Shown here: piece after piece, positions 15,301 through 25,870 of the stretch
How positions within the stretch are numbered: the stretch's first letter is position 1
How the letters are laid out: each line of letters opens with the position of its first letter
Program-made: the position numbers and the translations under genes
The notes under the pieces: generated by a model
Told to the model about the DNA's origin: nothing
The model's input: the letters and a program-made list of their open reading frames with translations, nothing else
Database searches by the model: none
From: Solen grandis
Taxonomy: Eukaryota; Mollusca; Bivalvia; Adapedonta; Solenidae
Length of the DNA: 64,000 nt
Direction of reading: 5' to 3'
Assembly (NCBI GenBank): GCA_021229015.1
Contig: CM037778.1
Coordinates: forward strand, 10,698,956-10,762,955

Positions 15301-18075
15301 TTATTGAGTAATTGCACTTTGTAACACTGCACACAAATGATATTTTTCCTGTTAGACAGGAAAACAATAGGAACGTGATATTATGGATTATTTTTAGCTT
15401 GTTTGTGTATGAATAAATAGGTCAAGGTAAAGGTCTGTGTGCCCTCTGAAATGCACTCATCTAAAAACATAAGGAAAAATGCAACCAGTATAAAGACTTA
15501 TCAGCCTACAAATATTTAGATGGTTCCATGCTTCACTTCGTTGACAGATCTCAGGGGGTAAAAGACTAGTTTGCCAAACAAAATAACAAGCAATATAATT
15601 CGATATTTGAACCTAATATTGTGATATATTGCAATGTATTGCCTAAATTCAAAATATACGTAAAAGATGTTGATGCTTCATTTATTTTAAGTTATTTTAA
15701 GGTATTTTCAAATTTTGAGCTTTTCGTGTAAGGTACCAATTCTTTGCCTTAACTTTTCAACTGATGTTTTGACTTTAAAGTATCTGTTAATCCTTTTTTA
15801 TACTGCATATTACCATTGTGCAATTGTTCTCCTGAAGTTATGAAATTTACTTTAGAATAAAAATATACATAAATTTAATATTGTATAAACATATTTGCTA
15901 TTTGTTTCTATTTATTATACCCACTTAATACTTGAAAATTATTCAGCTACTAAAACAATATATTGCGATATTTGAAATCATATTGTGATATATTGACAGA
16001 CAAATGGTATTGCAATATATTGCCCACCCCGACGAAAAATGTAATGTTTATCACCACCTGAAATCTCAATAACTTGGTCAATACATGCCAGCATATGCTA
16101 CTTTGGTTGCTTGAGTTTAACATCCCACTGACATAATTTTAGTCATTTGGGAGACTTGGTCTACACAAGAAACATAATAGTGCTGACTCGATGCAATATC
16201 GTCCCATTGACAAGTGCCATTTTCCAAGTGATCAACTTTATCTTAGCAATTATGGTATAGGGCCATGAGGTGACTATTTGTGCCAAATGAAATTTAATTC
16301 AGACCAATTGTTTCATAGAGGGAGAATTTTTTGAAATGATCTATATAGAGTACATAAGCAAACTTGTTGATCCTAAGGGGCCTCAATTTCAAGAGATAAA
16401 CTTTATCTTTGCTTTTCAAATGCCAATCATGGTGGAAGGCAATGAAGTGACCATTTACACCAAATGAAATTAAATGCTAACCAATAATTTCAGTGGAGAA
16501 GATTTTTAGATTTTTTTTTATAAAATAAAATTCAGAAGGCTGCCATTGATCAGGTTGCTGAACAACAGCCAATGAAAGAAAAGGGAATGACGGATGAACT
16601 TAGAAGTGGAATAGAAAGATGAAGCATTGACAATACCCCCACCCCAAAATTATTTCACGGAATATAATACTACACAGACAGATGTTCTATATACTTACAT
16701 TCAAATTCGAGATAAACATTGTTAATACAGCTACTGTAGTCTGTATCCAGGCTGTCTGTTTCAACACACATCAAGGAATACATTTTTGATACCGTATTCC
16801 TCGGAACCACCAGCTGCAAGACAAGATTTGGACCTAATAATACTTAAGGAAAAAAAAGTCATCACTGGATTGGTTACTGTGAATCAGCTGCAGAAATAAT
16901 GTCAAATTGGAATGTTTTTATGTGTAAATAAAGGTCATAAGTTACAGTGACCCTGACCTTGATTCCACCCATCTCAAATACAATAAAGTATAACTTTTTT
17001 GTGAGGGTGCAGATAGTTTCATTGGAGGTTCTATATGTTGCATCTGAGATATTAAGGTAATTAAACCATCCATCATTAAGTTATAATCAAGGTCCCTAAA
17101 ATGCTTAAAAAACTATATATATATTTGTTGGTAATATCTACTGTTATAGTATGACTCTTTTAAACAAAGATACCAAAAACTGCAATAGATAGAGGTTAAT
17201 AAACCTGTCTGCTTTTATGCTTTTATGCTATATATTAAAGAAACTGTCTATAGATCTTGTCACTTCAGTATTCAAGTTGTATTTTTGCAAACACATGCAC
17301 TGCAATATCAATTTACTGGGAAATTTGTCACAGTTAAACCCTTAAACATTATAGACTGGTTTTGACGGACTGGCAAGCAGAGCAGTTTTTTTGCTCAATT
17401 TGCAGGGTAAATAAAAATCTAATGTTTCATTTACCCACTTAAACATGAACATCAATCTACAACTTCATGGCTTAATGAATATTGATTTACAAAATTAATG
17501 GTAGTTTAAACAATGGATTTTTCCTTGCCATGCAGACTGTGTTGAATCCTGAGCTTCAATACTGAATGAGCCAACAGGGGTCCCAGATAACACAATTCCG
17601 TTCAGTGTCTGCTGTCTGCCAGGATGATCAAATGCAGCAATATGTGGTATTCTTTGAAAGGGCTGATATGATCAAAGCAACTGGCACACATGCTTGAGTC
17701 ACTGGGTAAGTACTACCCAGAAAACCACAAGATAATTGAGTGTAAATCAATAAAGTGCTAGGAATGAGATCAATTTCCAACACAGAATCTAAGCTACACT
17801 ACTGTACACTTCCAGGAGCTGTCTGTTCTGGGACTGCTCTGTTTGTCAATGCATGAAAATTAGTCTATGCAAGGTAAATGGATAATAAATATAATATAAT
17901 ATTTGAATATCAGGCATTACCTTGATTGCTGTGCTGTTGATTTTATGAATAAACTGAGGATCGACATATTCCGTCTGGTTCCAAAACGTAAGAATTCCCT
18001 TCACCTCATGATTGGCATTACAAACGAGCTCTACATCATGCCCGACCAGATAATATGGCTCCCTGGGCTGAATGG
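1289..18075 (-). CDS. gp130/domeless-like class I cytokine receptor (Ig + FN3 part, partial gene)
   Basis: Four minus-strand exons join in frame: 18075-17921, 16813-16699, 2143-1984, 1461-1289. Every border is AG/GT and the phases agree (0, 1, 2 between them). The ~201 residues start with an Ig-like domain (VELVCNA ... LTFW ... YSLMC). A fibronectin-III domain follows, with SNLTLHIYDWDEMWLNWSF in the A-B strands, VTCKY, a CPDQSEKECYW pair and an ESVYLFQVMTTN F-G strand. A Cys-x7-Cys-x-Trp motif, aromatic B strand and many N-x-S/T sites suit the ectodomain of a class I cytokine receptor (gp130, LIFR, Drosophila domeless), which signals through JAK/STAT at the cell surface. Signal peptide, later FN3 domains, WSxWS box, TM and tail are not visible. 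Introns are about 1.1, 14.6 and 0.5 kb. Other Ig/FN3 adhesion receptors remain possible. Seen: exons and motifs. Inferred: family. Confidence 0.6.
1984..2143 (-). CDS. cytokine-receptor-like gene, exon with first half of the FN3 domain
   Basis: Acceptor 'tttcttttctag' and donor 'AGCGG|GTAGGG'. It is 160 nt and completes a split Tyr codon with the previous exon (T|AT), giving YPVRASNLTLHIYDWDEMWL, then NWSF, VTCKYVGGY and LTVFYS. The pattern P..A.NL.L....W..M.L.W is typical of a fibronectin-III A-B hairpin. Confidence 0.7.
2605..2790. repeat. minisatellite, about 65-75 bp unit, 2.7 copies
   Basis: The phrase ttaggtaaaatgtccctgga recurs at about 2607, 2672 (one base different) and 2747, each followed by gagttaggcaatatgtg and 'tcagcctaatagtccctgggg'. 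Confidence 0.8.
3238..3313. repeat. compound microsatellite (AG)n-(AC)n
   Basis: An AG run at 3238-3276 is joined through 'tg' to an AC run at 3279-3313. Open frames of alternating RE, TH or VC, SL residues here are products of the dinucleotides, not proteins. Confidence 0.95.
3469..3662. mobile_element. palindromic MITE with TTAA ends
   Basis: The left arm (3473-3510, ggtaatccatccatcattaa...catggtcc) and right arm (3625-3658) are reverse complements over about 37 bases. The whole is bounded by TTAA on both sides, the target duplication of piggyBac-type elements. A related single arm occurs at about 17055. Superfamily is inferred from the TTAA only. Confidence 0.65.
4156..5060 (+). mobile_element. 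pearl-like element: four 152-bp core repeats plus ACGG microsatellite
   Basis: It opens with 'actagatttcattcgttgatac'. Core units start at about 4368, 4521, 4673 and 4825 (spacing 152-153). It ends with an (acgg)n run near 4985-5005 and a short hairpin 'ccggtgtgaacaccgg'. Tandem cores followed by an ACGG microsatellite are the layout of pearl elements described in bivalves. There is no coding capacity. Confidence 0.65.
5061..8580. repeat. irregular tandem array, units about 300-440 bp, rich in TGACGTCA
   Basis: The marker cattctgtgaaa...ttgatgaaaatc recurs at about 5628, 5922, 6348, 7189, 7508, 7951 and 8391, each followed by 'aataatggctgta' or close variants. Between markers are many copies of the palindrome tgacgtca and near forms. 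A second copy of the head 'actagatttcattcgttgatacgaatgatagg' lies at about 6573, so at least two elements are joined or nested. Minus-strand frames at 7106-7634 lie inside it and are not genes. Confidence 0.7.
8581..10156 (+). mobile_element. large hairpin-ended element with about seven 165-bp core repeats
   Basis: It starts acaagagggccatgatggcc, then gctcacctgag, and ends 'gctcaccatgagcacgttgtgctcaggtgagct', so the ends are inverted copies. The core marker aatcttggtaatg recurs about every 165 bp from 8814 to 9800. Before the end are acgcacgcacgcacgg and repeated 'acgacgg' (10050-10105). Non-autonomous. Layout as in pearl/Helentron-associated bivalve elements (inferred). Confidence 0.7.
10194..11215 (+). 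mobile_element. hairpin-ended element with six 145-bp core repeats
   Basis: The same ends as the previous element (acaagagggccaaaatggcc, gctcacctgag; end gacgacggac, agctcacccgagcac) surround a different core. The marker tagagtgttcacaagg lies at 10406, 10551, 10695, 10841, 10986 and 11131, a spacing of 144-146. Minus-strand frames at 10447-11097 (repeating VCLHDISDEF) are the core read in frame across units. Confidence 0.75.
11447..11690 (+). mobile_element. tRNA-derived SINE, family 1, forward copy
   Basis: The head gtggtcaagtggctagagcg (A box) and 'gtgggtttgatctg' (B box) are pol III promoter-like. The body contains 'ccaggactggtttgcctggtgtcaggataatgtgactg', 'cttgtctac' and 'ctgcagt', and it ends in an A-rich aaacaaaacaaaca tail. 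Other copies are near 19430, 33135, 39412, 43806, 44223, 48040, 49830 and 52185. Confidence 0.75.
11691..13440. other. intronic stretch without recognised features
   Basis: No exon-like frame with splice sites. At 13150-13330 there is a loose repetition of 'gataactac' and 'catgtg' or 'catgcg' words, a degenerate short repeat. Confidence 0.4.
13450..14100. repeat. 33-bp minisatellite, about 20 units
   Basis: The unit tttagaccatcgaacattca plus 'acattaatctgtg' is 33 bp. Because 33 is a multiple of three, the plus frame stays open for 231 codons (repeating CLDHRTFNINL) and a minus frame is open too. The left units are more diverged and the right units nearly identical. There is no start context, splice site or domain, so I read it as a satellite and not a gene. 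Confidence 0.85.
14600..14830. repeat. short tandem repeat, about 50-60 bp unit, 4-5 copies
   Basis: The phrase gtttaagcctagatacca followed by 'ttaaatttgtatt' recurs from 14633 to 14825 with small changes. Confidence 0.75.
15115..15210 (+). mobile_element. SINE family 2 fragment
   Basis: It shares 'gacttgactatttgagt', 'ataccgtcgcttcgacag' (with variations), 'tcagtcatatagcgac' and 'acaggtggaggaag' with copies at 58817-58965 and, reversed, 60440-60560. Confidence 0.65.
15590..16030. repeat. dispersed AT-rich repeat, also at 29275-29420 reversed
   Basis: The stretch with 'tatattgcgatatttgaa', 'gatatattgacagacaaatgg' and 'tattgcaatatattgcc' is matched in reverse complement at 29275-29420 (gcaataccatttgtctgcca, 'atttcaaatattgctatatattg'). 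Confidence 0.6.
16080..16560. repeat. degraded dispersed repeat, two diverged units
   Basis: Two copies of 'ggggcctcaatttcaag ... caacttta / aactttatctt ... caattatggta ... ccatgaggtgac' type text lie about 175 bp apart. The same text recurs as three units at 35640-36440. Confidence 0.55.
16699..16813 (-). CDS. cytokine-receptor-like gene, exon with second half of the Ig-like domain
   Basis: Acceptor 'gtcttgcag' and donor 'GAAT|GTAAGT'. It is 115 nt, entered in phase 0 and left in phase 1. It encodes LVVPRNTVSKMYSLMCVETD ... SSCINNVYLEFE. The Cys in YSLMC can pair with VCN of the previous exon. The reading frame agrees on both sides. Confidence 0.65.
16814..17920 (-). other. intron of the receptor gene
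   Basis: It lies between the two Ig-domain exons. It includes a single MITE arm near 17055 (aaggtaattaaaccatccat). Nothing else recognised. Confidence 0.55.
17921..18075 (-). CDS. cytokine-receptor-like gene, exon with first half of the Ig-like domain
   Basis: Acceptor 'atatatttcag' before 18075 and donor 'AAG|GTAATG' after 17921. It is 155 nt, entered two bases into a codon and left in phase 0. It encodes IQPREPYYLVGHDVELVCNA and continues through ILTFWNQTEY. C (VCN) and W (TFW) are the usual Ig B-strand Cys and C-strand Trp. The upstream exon with a signal peptide was not found; it must end with a 1-nt overhang. Confidence 0.65.
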
Positions 18076-19429
18076 CTGAAATATATCAAAACTCTTTGTG
18101 ATTCAACCATACTTACATCATGATAACAACAATATGTGTTCCTTGGAACACATGCGTAACCTGCTGAAAGAAATGTATTGGAAAAACTGTGATACACAAA
18201 GTGTGACAGACAGATGGACAGACAGACAACTGAGAAGTGATCCCTATGTGTTACCTCTGCTGAAAGCAGACGACACAAAATAATGGATAATATAATTCAA
18301 GATAGCTGGTTAAGCAGTCAGGTTATCAACATAAATGTTCTGAGTTTGAATCTTGCTTCTCCATCTGCACCTTTTAAATGTTTCATCACCTTTTTTACCT
18401 TTTTGGAAGTCGTGCCCTTTTTGAAAAACAAAAAGTTGTTTTGTTATTCAGTGTCTTACTATCCCTGTGATAATATTACAGTCATAAAGTTGGAAGTCCC
18501 CAAGTGCAAAATAATCACCTGGGGTAGAACCACCAACCTAATGAACCAAAACAACAATAACAAACCAAACATACGACTTAATTGCCCCTCAACTGCCCCA
18601 CTGAGTGTCAGTTACTCAAGGTCGCTATGACCAATTTATGTTCCTGTTTACCTTCCATAGATTGACTACCTGTGCACTATCTCAATGATCTTTTTTAAAA
18701 GCAATACACATGTAGTTCCCTTTCAAAACCAAACAATAACAAAATCGATCACGTCTCCTTCATAGTGTGTCAAGTTAGAACCTCATTTCAAACATTTATA
18801 TTCAATACATGTACTATTGCAATATTCTTAAACACCCTACAGAAGAATTTATTGTATAAAACCTTTGATATCTTCACTGAGTATAATTTATTCAAATGAA
18901 AAAGAATGGCAGCTTTCAGATAAAATAATGGTTAGGGGCTATAGGAAAGTGACATGGACAGTGCTGTTTAGTTAAAAATTTTAATTTTGTATTTTGATAT
19001 TCTATAGCTCAGATTTAGATTAAGAAAAGCTATGGACAGCTATAAAACTGTACAAATAGTTCAACAAGAGGGTTCTTTGAAATGTGTGTCACCTGCTAAA
19101 GTGTGATGGACAGACTGATGGACAGACAGACAACGGAAAAGTGATCCCTATGTGTCACCTCTGCTTACAGCAGGTGACACAAAAACTAGACTTAATCACT
19201 ATAGTTGAGTGATACTCCTGCATCATGGGTGCCTGGATTGCCTTATGGTAACGCACTTCACTTTTCACAAAATGAAACCAGGTTTAATTCCTGGTCACGT
19301 ACATGAAAGGGTACAGTGGTCACCTGTCCAGACAAGTGGGGTTCTCCAGTTTCCTCCCACAATAATGACAACATAAACTGCCACCAGAGCCATCAAAGGT
19401 GATTATAACTTGTTTCGTAATCGATGTAT
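18076..19429. other. 5' side of the receptor gene, no exon recognised
   Basis: It contains short dispersed repeats: 'gatggacagacagacaac...agtgatccctatgtg' occurs at 18213 and again at 19113. A tRNA-like stretch lies at about 19222-19290 (tggattgccttatggtaacg ... ggtttaattcctgg). The plus frames at 18098-18630 have no domain. Confidence 0.4.
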
Positions 19430-19742
19430 TGTTTGTTTATTGGGTTTAATGTCCCTACGACAGTATTTCAGCCATTTGGAGACAATGTCTACTTAAGACA
19501 GATATAGTGCTGCCACACTGCAGTATCACATAACAGACATGTGGCATGGTACCACACCCAGTCACATTATCCTGACATTGGGCCAATCAGACCTGGAACT
19601 ATCCTTATATGCAAAGCGCCAAGCAAGGGAGGTATACCAGTACCATTTTTTATGACTTTTGTATATTGTAGCTGGGGATCGAACCCAAGACCTCCTGATT
19701 CCAGGGTGGACGCTCTAATCACTCGGTCACCAGGACTAGTAA
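19430..19742 (-). mobile_element. tRNA-derived SINE, family 1, reverse copy
   Basis: Read on the minus strand it begins with a tRNA-like head (B box complement 'ggatcgaacc' at 19676) and ends with 'gacattaaacccaataaacaaaca'. The body matches the copies at 49830 and 52185. Confidence 0.8.
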
Positions 19743-19959
19743 TGCACTAGAAATCAATTCAAGCTTTCTATATTAACCATGACCTTGACCTTATCAATCC
19801 CTATTATGTCCATTTGTGACATAAAACCCTCAAAGCTGAACATGAGACACTAAAGTTAAGAGATGATGAACATGACAAAAACAACCAGACGAATCAAGGA
19901 AAGCCCAGACTTCAAACAAGCACCACAAAGTGATGCATTGTCATGTTGCAAGGTAACCT

Positions 19960-20705
19960 GTTATTTTATTGAAGGGTTACCAATTACTTTATTGAAGGGT
20001 TACCAATTATTTTATTGAAGGGTTACCAATTATTTCGTTGAAGGGTTACCAATTATTTTTTTAAAGGGTTACCAATTATTTTATTGAAGGGTTACCAATT
20101 ACTTTATTGAAGGTTACCAATTACTTTATTGACAATTACTTTATTGAAGGGTTACCAATTACTTTATTGAAGGGTTACCAATTACTTTATTGAAGGTTAC
20201 CAATTACTTTATTGACAATTACTTTATTGAAGGGTTACCAATTACTTTATTGAAGGGTTACCAATTACTTTATTGAAGGTTACCAATTACTTTATTGACA
20301 ATTACTTTATTGAAGGGTTACCAATTACTTTATTGACAATTACTTTATTGAAGGGTTACCAATTATTTTATTGAAGGGTTACCAATTACTTTATTGAAGG
20401 TTACCAATTACTTTATTGACAATTACTTTATTAAAGGGTTACCAATTATTTTATTGAAGGTTACCAATTACTTTATTGACAATTACTTTATTAAAGGGTT
20501 ACCAATTATTTTATTGAAGGGTTACCAATTACTTTATTGAAGGTTACCAATTACTTTATTGAAGGTTACCAATTACTTTATTGACAATTACTTTATTGAA
20601 GGGTTCCAATTTTTTTTAATTCCAATTTTTTTTAAAATATTTATTGAAAAGTTACCAATTATTTTATTGATACAATTATTTATTGAGACAATTACTTTAT
20701 TGAAG
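19960..20705. repeat. minisatellite with 16- to 24-bp subunits
   Basis: Units of gaagggttaccaattacttt and 'att' alternate with shortened forms lacking 'ggg' or 'gaagggttac'. A higher-order block of roughly 60-75 bp repeats within it. It degrades after 20590. Confidence 0.9.
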
Positions 20706-20760
20706 ATCTTAATGAGGTTTCAATTAAATATCTTAAAAACTGTGACAGGTGTTGCATGCA

Positions 20761-20776
20761 CCCCCCCCCCCCCCCC
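20761..20776. repeat. poly-C run
   Basis: Sixteen consecutive C. Confidence 0.95.
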
Positions 20777-22740
20777 GCCAATATACTCACAAAGGCATCA
20801 TAGTATCAAAGCAAAGAGGATTCAATGAATTTAGATTGTGGATGAACAAAGGCAGATGGTTGGATCAAAGTGCTGAAGGCACTGAAGTTGTGTGTGTTTC
20901 AAGTGGATGAGGGTTTGATGAGCTGCAGATATGTAGGGTAACTAAGTTTTTACAAGATACCAAACTTACATTAAATAAAGAACGATTGTTCTTTAAGATT
21001 TGTTTCCTTTTGATTTAGAAATGCAAATCTGATATAAATCTTATAAACTGTAGGCTATAGAAATAGGGAGAATAACAGTGGCAATGTGCTAATTGTTAAC
21101 AGTCCATTGAAACAAACGGTGCGTTTGTCTTTAATTTTTTTTTACTGATCTTGTTAACGCAAAGTTAAAGCGTTTTTTGTTGTTGTTGTTTTGTCAATTT
21201 CTTGAAAATTTGACCTTGATTTATTAAACTTACTTTGATGAACAAAAGAAATGCAACAATACTGTTCTCTCAGCACTATCAGGGCTTTGATTTGTACTCT
21301 CTGTATCTTATTTAGCTGATCCACGGCAAAGTCTCCATGAGGCTCCTACGTAACTTCGATTAGCAGATATACAGGTATCGGCCATTCAATAGTGCATCCA
21401 ATAACCCCTGGAGGTATCTGAGGTCATTAGCTTGATGTGATTATTAATAAGTTACACAGATTTGTATCTGAATTTAAGCTTTCTATATGGATCATTGTAA
21501 CACCACCACATGACCGAAACCTGCACATCCACAATCCAAATTCACCTACGAGCCACCTTTGCATCAAAAGAAATTATATTCCTCCGCACGGTAAATGACA
21601 GTTACGCAACATCATAGAAAAATTAGTTCTTCTCTGCTATGCAACATACAATTATTGTGTCCCCTAAATATTTATTTTTTTACTCAAAATTGAGTTTTCA
21701 ACACATTAGCTGATAAATATATATTTTTTTTACTCAAAAATGAGTTTTCAACACTTAAGCTGAATCTCAGCATACCTGTGTTGTATAATTTTGTTCTATC
21801 ATTCATACAAATTGCGAGGTTATTCGGATTTCAACGAAAAGAAATGGATGCTGAGAATGTAGGTACTATAGTTGTGAATGACTTACTTGGTCATTGTAAA
21901 ATTAGTCAAAAGAAAAGAAAGGAGTTGCGGAAACGAGTTCTTTAGATCTATATGTTTTAAAAGTTCAAGTTTTCTTCTCCTGCGAACGATTTGTCTAGAA
22001 AAGTAAGACACTGCACCTTTATAAGGTAAACTGAAAGAGTAGAACGCTAAAAAATAGGAAACACATAGATTTCGGAATTGATTGTTCGACCCCAACAGAT
22101 CCTATATTCAACAAAAACGTAACATCCGGTTTCATTTTGTAGCAGGCTGATCAGGTTTTATGCTGTTCGCTGCTCCTCAGTGGTCTGGAAATGAGGATTT
22201 TGTAATTAAATTTGGTAAGGTTTAACTGTGGTTTTCTGCAGATCAGGCTTTATGTGATACCTATTGAGTACGTCAAAATGAGTCTATATGAGGGAAAGGG
22301 TTAAAGATATTCCTTGTTTTCAGATGAAGAGGAAGCGCCTTTATACCATACTTTTGGGAAAATATCGCCATTTCCTTTTCACTTGGTTAAGAAAAATTTT
22401 GGATTAAAAAGCAAATTTGGGGAAAATAGCAGTAATTTTTAGAGGGGACAACTCCTATACACAGTCCTGAATAAAAAGGACAAAACAATCAAATCCCTGT
22501 ATAGAAATGAAGTGTGGGTATACATGTACAAGTGTACACAAGACATGGTAAATAAAATTCATACAGTGAAGTAAAAGTTTATCTTCTAACCTTTGCCTCA
22601 ACCTGTTTCACATAACTGATAAGCCACATTTCTGCATGAGTCACTCATGTGGGAGAGAAAATCATATTGATTTATCAATTTGATAAAATATGATCCTTTT
22701 TGTTTATCATAAAAATATTAATATAATGACATTATAATTA
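20777..22740. other. no confident feature
   Basis: A minus-strand frame at 21883-22095 ends at a good donor (CCAA|GTAAGT near 21888), but its phase does not fit the next receptor exon. It could be an untranslated exon or chance. At 22745-22800 there is a degraded tRNA-like SINE head (ccggtaattgagtggtataa ... gagcgtctgcccc). Confidence 0.35.
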
Positions 22741-22830
22741 TCAGTTCCGGTAATTGAGTGGTATAAGAGCGTCTGCCCCAGGAATCAAGAGGACAAAGGT
22801 TTGGTCCATGGCCAAGACATACCAAAGTTA

Positions 22831-24129
22831 ACAAGAGCTGTCAGAGGACAGCACGCACGACTATTCAAAATGCTTGTTGATAAATCAAATGAAATCTATT
22901 TCAATTCTTGTCCTTCACATACCCTGTACATAATAAAAGTCAAAAATGATATACCTTGATAGTCTGATACCCCTTAATATTTTTATGATGTCTAAAATCA
23001 ATCCCATGCCTAGTTACTGAGACATAAGCACAATAACACTGTGCATGCAAAACTTTAACGAAAAATCCAAGTTAGAAATGGGCCATAATTTGTATAAAAT
23101 TCCTTAGTTTTCTGATGCCACTGATGACACTCCTTAACTTTCTAGTCAATTCCACAAGCAATTTCTGAGATATATGCTGGATAGTAGTTTGAATGCAAAA
23201 ATTTAACCAAAATTCTAAGTTAAAAGGGGGTCATAATTTTTAATATATTCCATCAAGTGTTATCTTCCTTTAAAGTATGATACCCCTAAACATATTAAAG
23301 ATGTTTCAAATCAATCCTATGCCTGGATAATGAGATATTAGTATGAAAGTACCTTGCATGCAAAACTTTAACCAAAATTTTTAAGTTAAAAAAGGGCCAT
23401 AATTTGTAACATATTCTACCATGAGTTATCTACCATGAAAGTATGATACCCCTAAACATACTTAAGATGTTTCAAATCAATCCCATGCCTGAATACTGAG
23501 ATATTAACATGAAAGTACCTTGCATGCAAAACTTGAACCAAAATTTCTAAGTTAAAAAGGGGCAATAATTTGAAACATATTCCATCAAGAGTTATCTACC
23601 ATGAAAGTCTGATACCCCTTAACATATTAAAGATGTTTCAAAGCAATCCCATGCCTGAATACCGAGATATTAACATGAAAGTACCTTGCATGCAAAACTT
23701 GAACCAACATTTCTAAGTTAAAAAGGGGCCATAATTTGTAATGTGTATTCCATCAAGAGTTATCTACCTTGGTTGTCTGATGCCCCTAAACATATTCATA
23801 AACTTTCAAGTCAATACCATGAATGGTTATTGAGATACAAACTAGATAGTAGCTAGCACGCAAAACTTTAACCAAATTTTCTATTGCATGCAAAACTTTA
23901 ACCAAAATTTCAAAGTTAAAAAGGGGCCATAATTCATATTAAATTCAGTCAAGAGTTATCTACTTTGGTTGTCTGATGCCCCTGAACATATTTATAAACT
24001 TTCAAGTCAATACCATAAATAGTTATTGAGATATAAGGTTGATAGTAACTTGCAAGCAAAACTTTAACCAAAAGCTGCAACGCCAACGCCAGGGTGACTA
24101 CAATATCTCTCATATTCTTCGAATAGTCG
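22831..24129 (+). mobile_element. pearl-like element with about 165-bp cores, cut by the assembly gap
   Basis: It starts acaagagctgtcagaggaca. The core marker tgatacccctaaacatatt or variants lies near 22965, 23279, 23445, 23608, 23776 and 23974, with 'gcatgcaaaactttaacca' between them. The copy runs into the N gap. A single-unit relative is at 61117. Confidence 0.65.
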
Positions 24130-24229
24130 NNNNNNNNNNNNNNNNNNNNNNNNNNNNNNNNNNNNNNNNNNNNNNNNNNNNNNNNNNNNNNNNNNNNNNN
24201 NNNNNNNNNNNNNNNNNNNNNNNNNNNNN
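24130..24229. other. assembly gap, 100 N
   Basis: Exactly 100 undetermined bases, the conventional size for a gap of unknown length. It lies at the edge of a tandem repeat array, a common place for contigs to stop. Confidence 0.98.
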
Positions 24230-25797
24230 TGTTTCTTCCAGATCTGATTTTTAGGGGATCATATTTGACCACCTGTACCAGAATTTTGGGGTCATTTGAA
24301 ATTTTCTAAAGAGGGTCATAGACTAAAGCAGTGATCGGTAAATAATTTTCTTCAATTGGAAAATGGCCTTTTCGGAGGCAAAATCAATGACATTTTCCAA
24401 AGAGCTATAATACAATGCTTAATAGGTCTTTGCATTTTCAAAATCAAATGTGACATTTTATGAAACAACTTTAACTTGTTTTTTAAAGTGACCCAAAGTT
24501 TAAAGTGCACAAAAATAACAACAAACTCAAACCATCATAAAATTGAAATTTGAGAAAATATGTGAAATGACAAAATAATTTTTAATTTAAAAGTTGCAGA
24601 ACAACATGTATAATAACAAAATACCGTCACAGAAACAAATGAAAAATACTATAGTCTAGAAACCATACAATGGCTAATCTTACATATCACAATCCACATT
24701 CATCACTGTAACAGTACATGACTGCTAATAAGTATTATACAGAACATCACGAATTCCGTAATTACGAGACATGTAAAGTACAGTAGTGCTTGTCCGTAAA
24801 AAAAAATGCCAAACAATAATTAATTGAGGCAAGCAATAAACTAAACAGGGTCAGGGACCACTTGCCGGGTAAATATGCGCAGTGACAAAGAAGATAGCCG
24901 GCATTGTGATCTTGTCTTCAAGTATACAGTATCTGAATTGTTAAAAAATGGGCCATAAACATATTAATTAAATTGATGGGCAAAAGCAATAAATCCTTAA
25001 AAATGCAATTTTTTGCACCATTATTTCTGTTACCATTCATTAATCATAGACATATTAACCAACCTATGTCTGTGCATAAGTAGATAATAAATTTCTTGTC
25101 AGTAGAAGATGTTCTTCCTAGTTTCATTTTGGACAATACTGTCCTGTTCGGTTATCAATTTTTGTGTACTTTAAATACATGTACCCATTAGAAAGAGACT
25201 TACAAAAAAAAAATTTCAAAATATTACTCAAACTATTGGCTATTATAAACATCAAGTTAATAATGAAATTGCAAGAAGATAATATTTGATAAAAGGTACA
25301 TTACATCTGATTTGCAGAATCAGAAGAACATTTGTCACATGTAAATGCAAATCACCTGGTCCAATGCCTCGATAAAAATCAGTACAGCGGTTCCCTCTTG
25401 AATACTTCAGTGAAAAAGACTATGATTTAATGATACACCAATGCCTCAATGAATAAATAATGTTCATCTCGCTCTATTTATATTTTGCAAAGGAATTCCC
25501 TTCTTTGGGCTTGGACTATAAACAACTGAAAAATCGGAATGCGACAGGGGCACATCCCATGCAAAAAAGGATGTGACATTATGATTTTTAATGTGACTAT
25601 TGCACATGACGCATACCTTCCTAGACCAATATGCTGCTGCACAAGTTTCTTACATCTTTCTCCCTTTTAGTTTCAATGCGACCTATAAAAACCTGCGTCA
25701 CGGAAAACGCACAGACTGAATTTCATTGTTTCAAAGCCAAAAAAAAAGAGCGTCAAAAATGCAAAAACGCTCTGGGAGAAACACTGAAGATGTGCAT
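24230..25797. other. no recognised feature
   Basis: AT-rich, with no exon-like open frame. The words 'gcgtcacggaaaacgcacag' near 25695 and 'gagcgtcaaaaatgcaaaaacgctc' near 25748 form a small imperfect hairpin. Confidence 0.4.
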
Positions 25798-25870
25798 GTG
25801 AGCGGGTAGCTCAGTTGGTATAGCATTCGCTTTGTAAGCGAAAAGGCCCTGGATTCTGGTCAGCTGTTCA
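25798..25870 (+). pseudogene. tRNA-Thr(TGT)-like pseudogene or SINE head
   Basis: A good D arm (tagctcagttggtatagca) and anticodon arm (ttcgc-tttgtaa-gcgaa, anticodon TGT) are followed by a T arm that pairs poorly. The 3' acceptor half does not complement the 5' gagcggg. So it resembles tRNA-Thr in the 5' half only. Confidence 0.5.

Larger units (their letters stand above)
2144..16698 (-). other. 14.6 kb repeat-filled intron of the receptor gene
   Basis: It lies between the exon ending at 16699 and the exon starting at 2143. It is almost entirely repeats, listed separately. Between them, 2800-3237, 3663-4155 and 14831-15114 show nothing recognisable. Confidence 0.55.

Noticed and set aside
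21883..22095. Possible first exon of the receptor gene with donor CCAA|GTAAGT
   Set aside because: The phase does not fit the next exon (needs a 1-nt overhang); the frame that would fit has a stop just before the donor. Could be untranslated, but unproven.
22831..24129. CRISPR-like array
   Set aside because: Units of about 165 bp with diverged copies and no short repeat-spacer structure; eukaryotic sequence.
25798..25870. Functional tRNA-Thr gene
   Set aside because: T stem and acceptor stem do not pair; only the D and anticodon arms are good.
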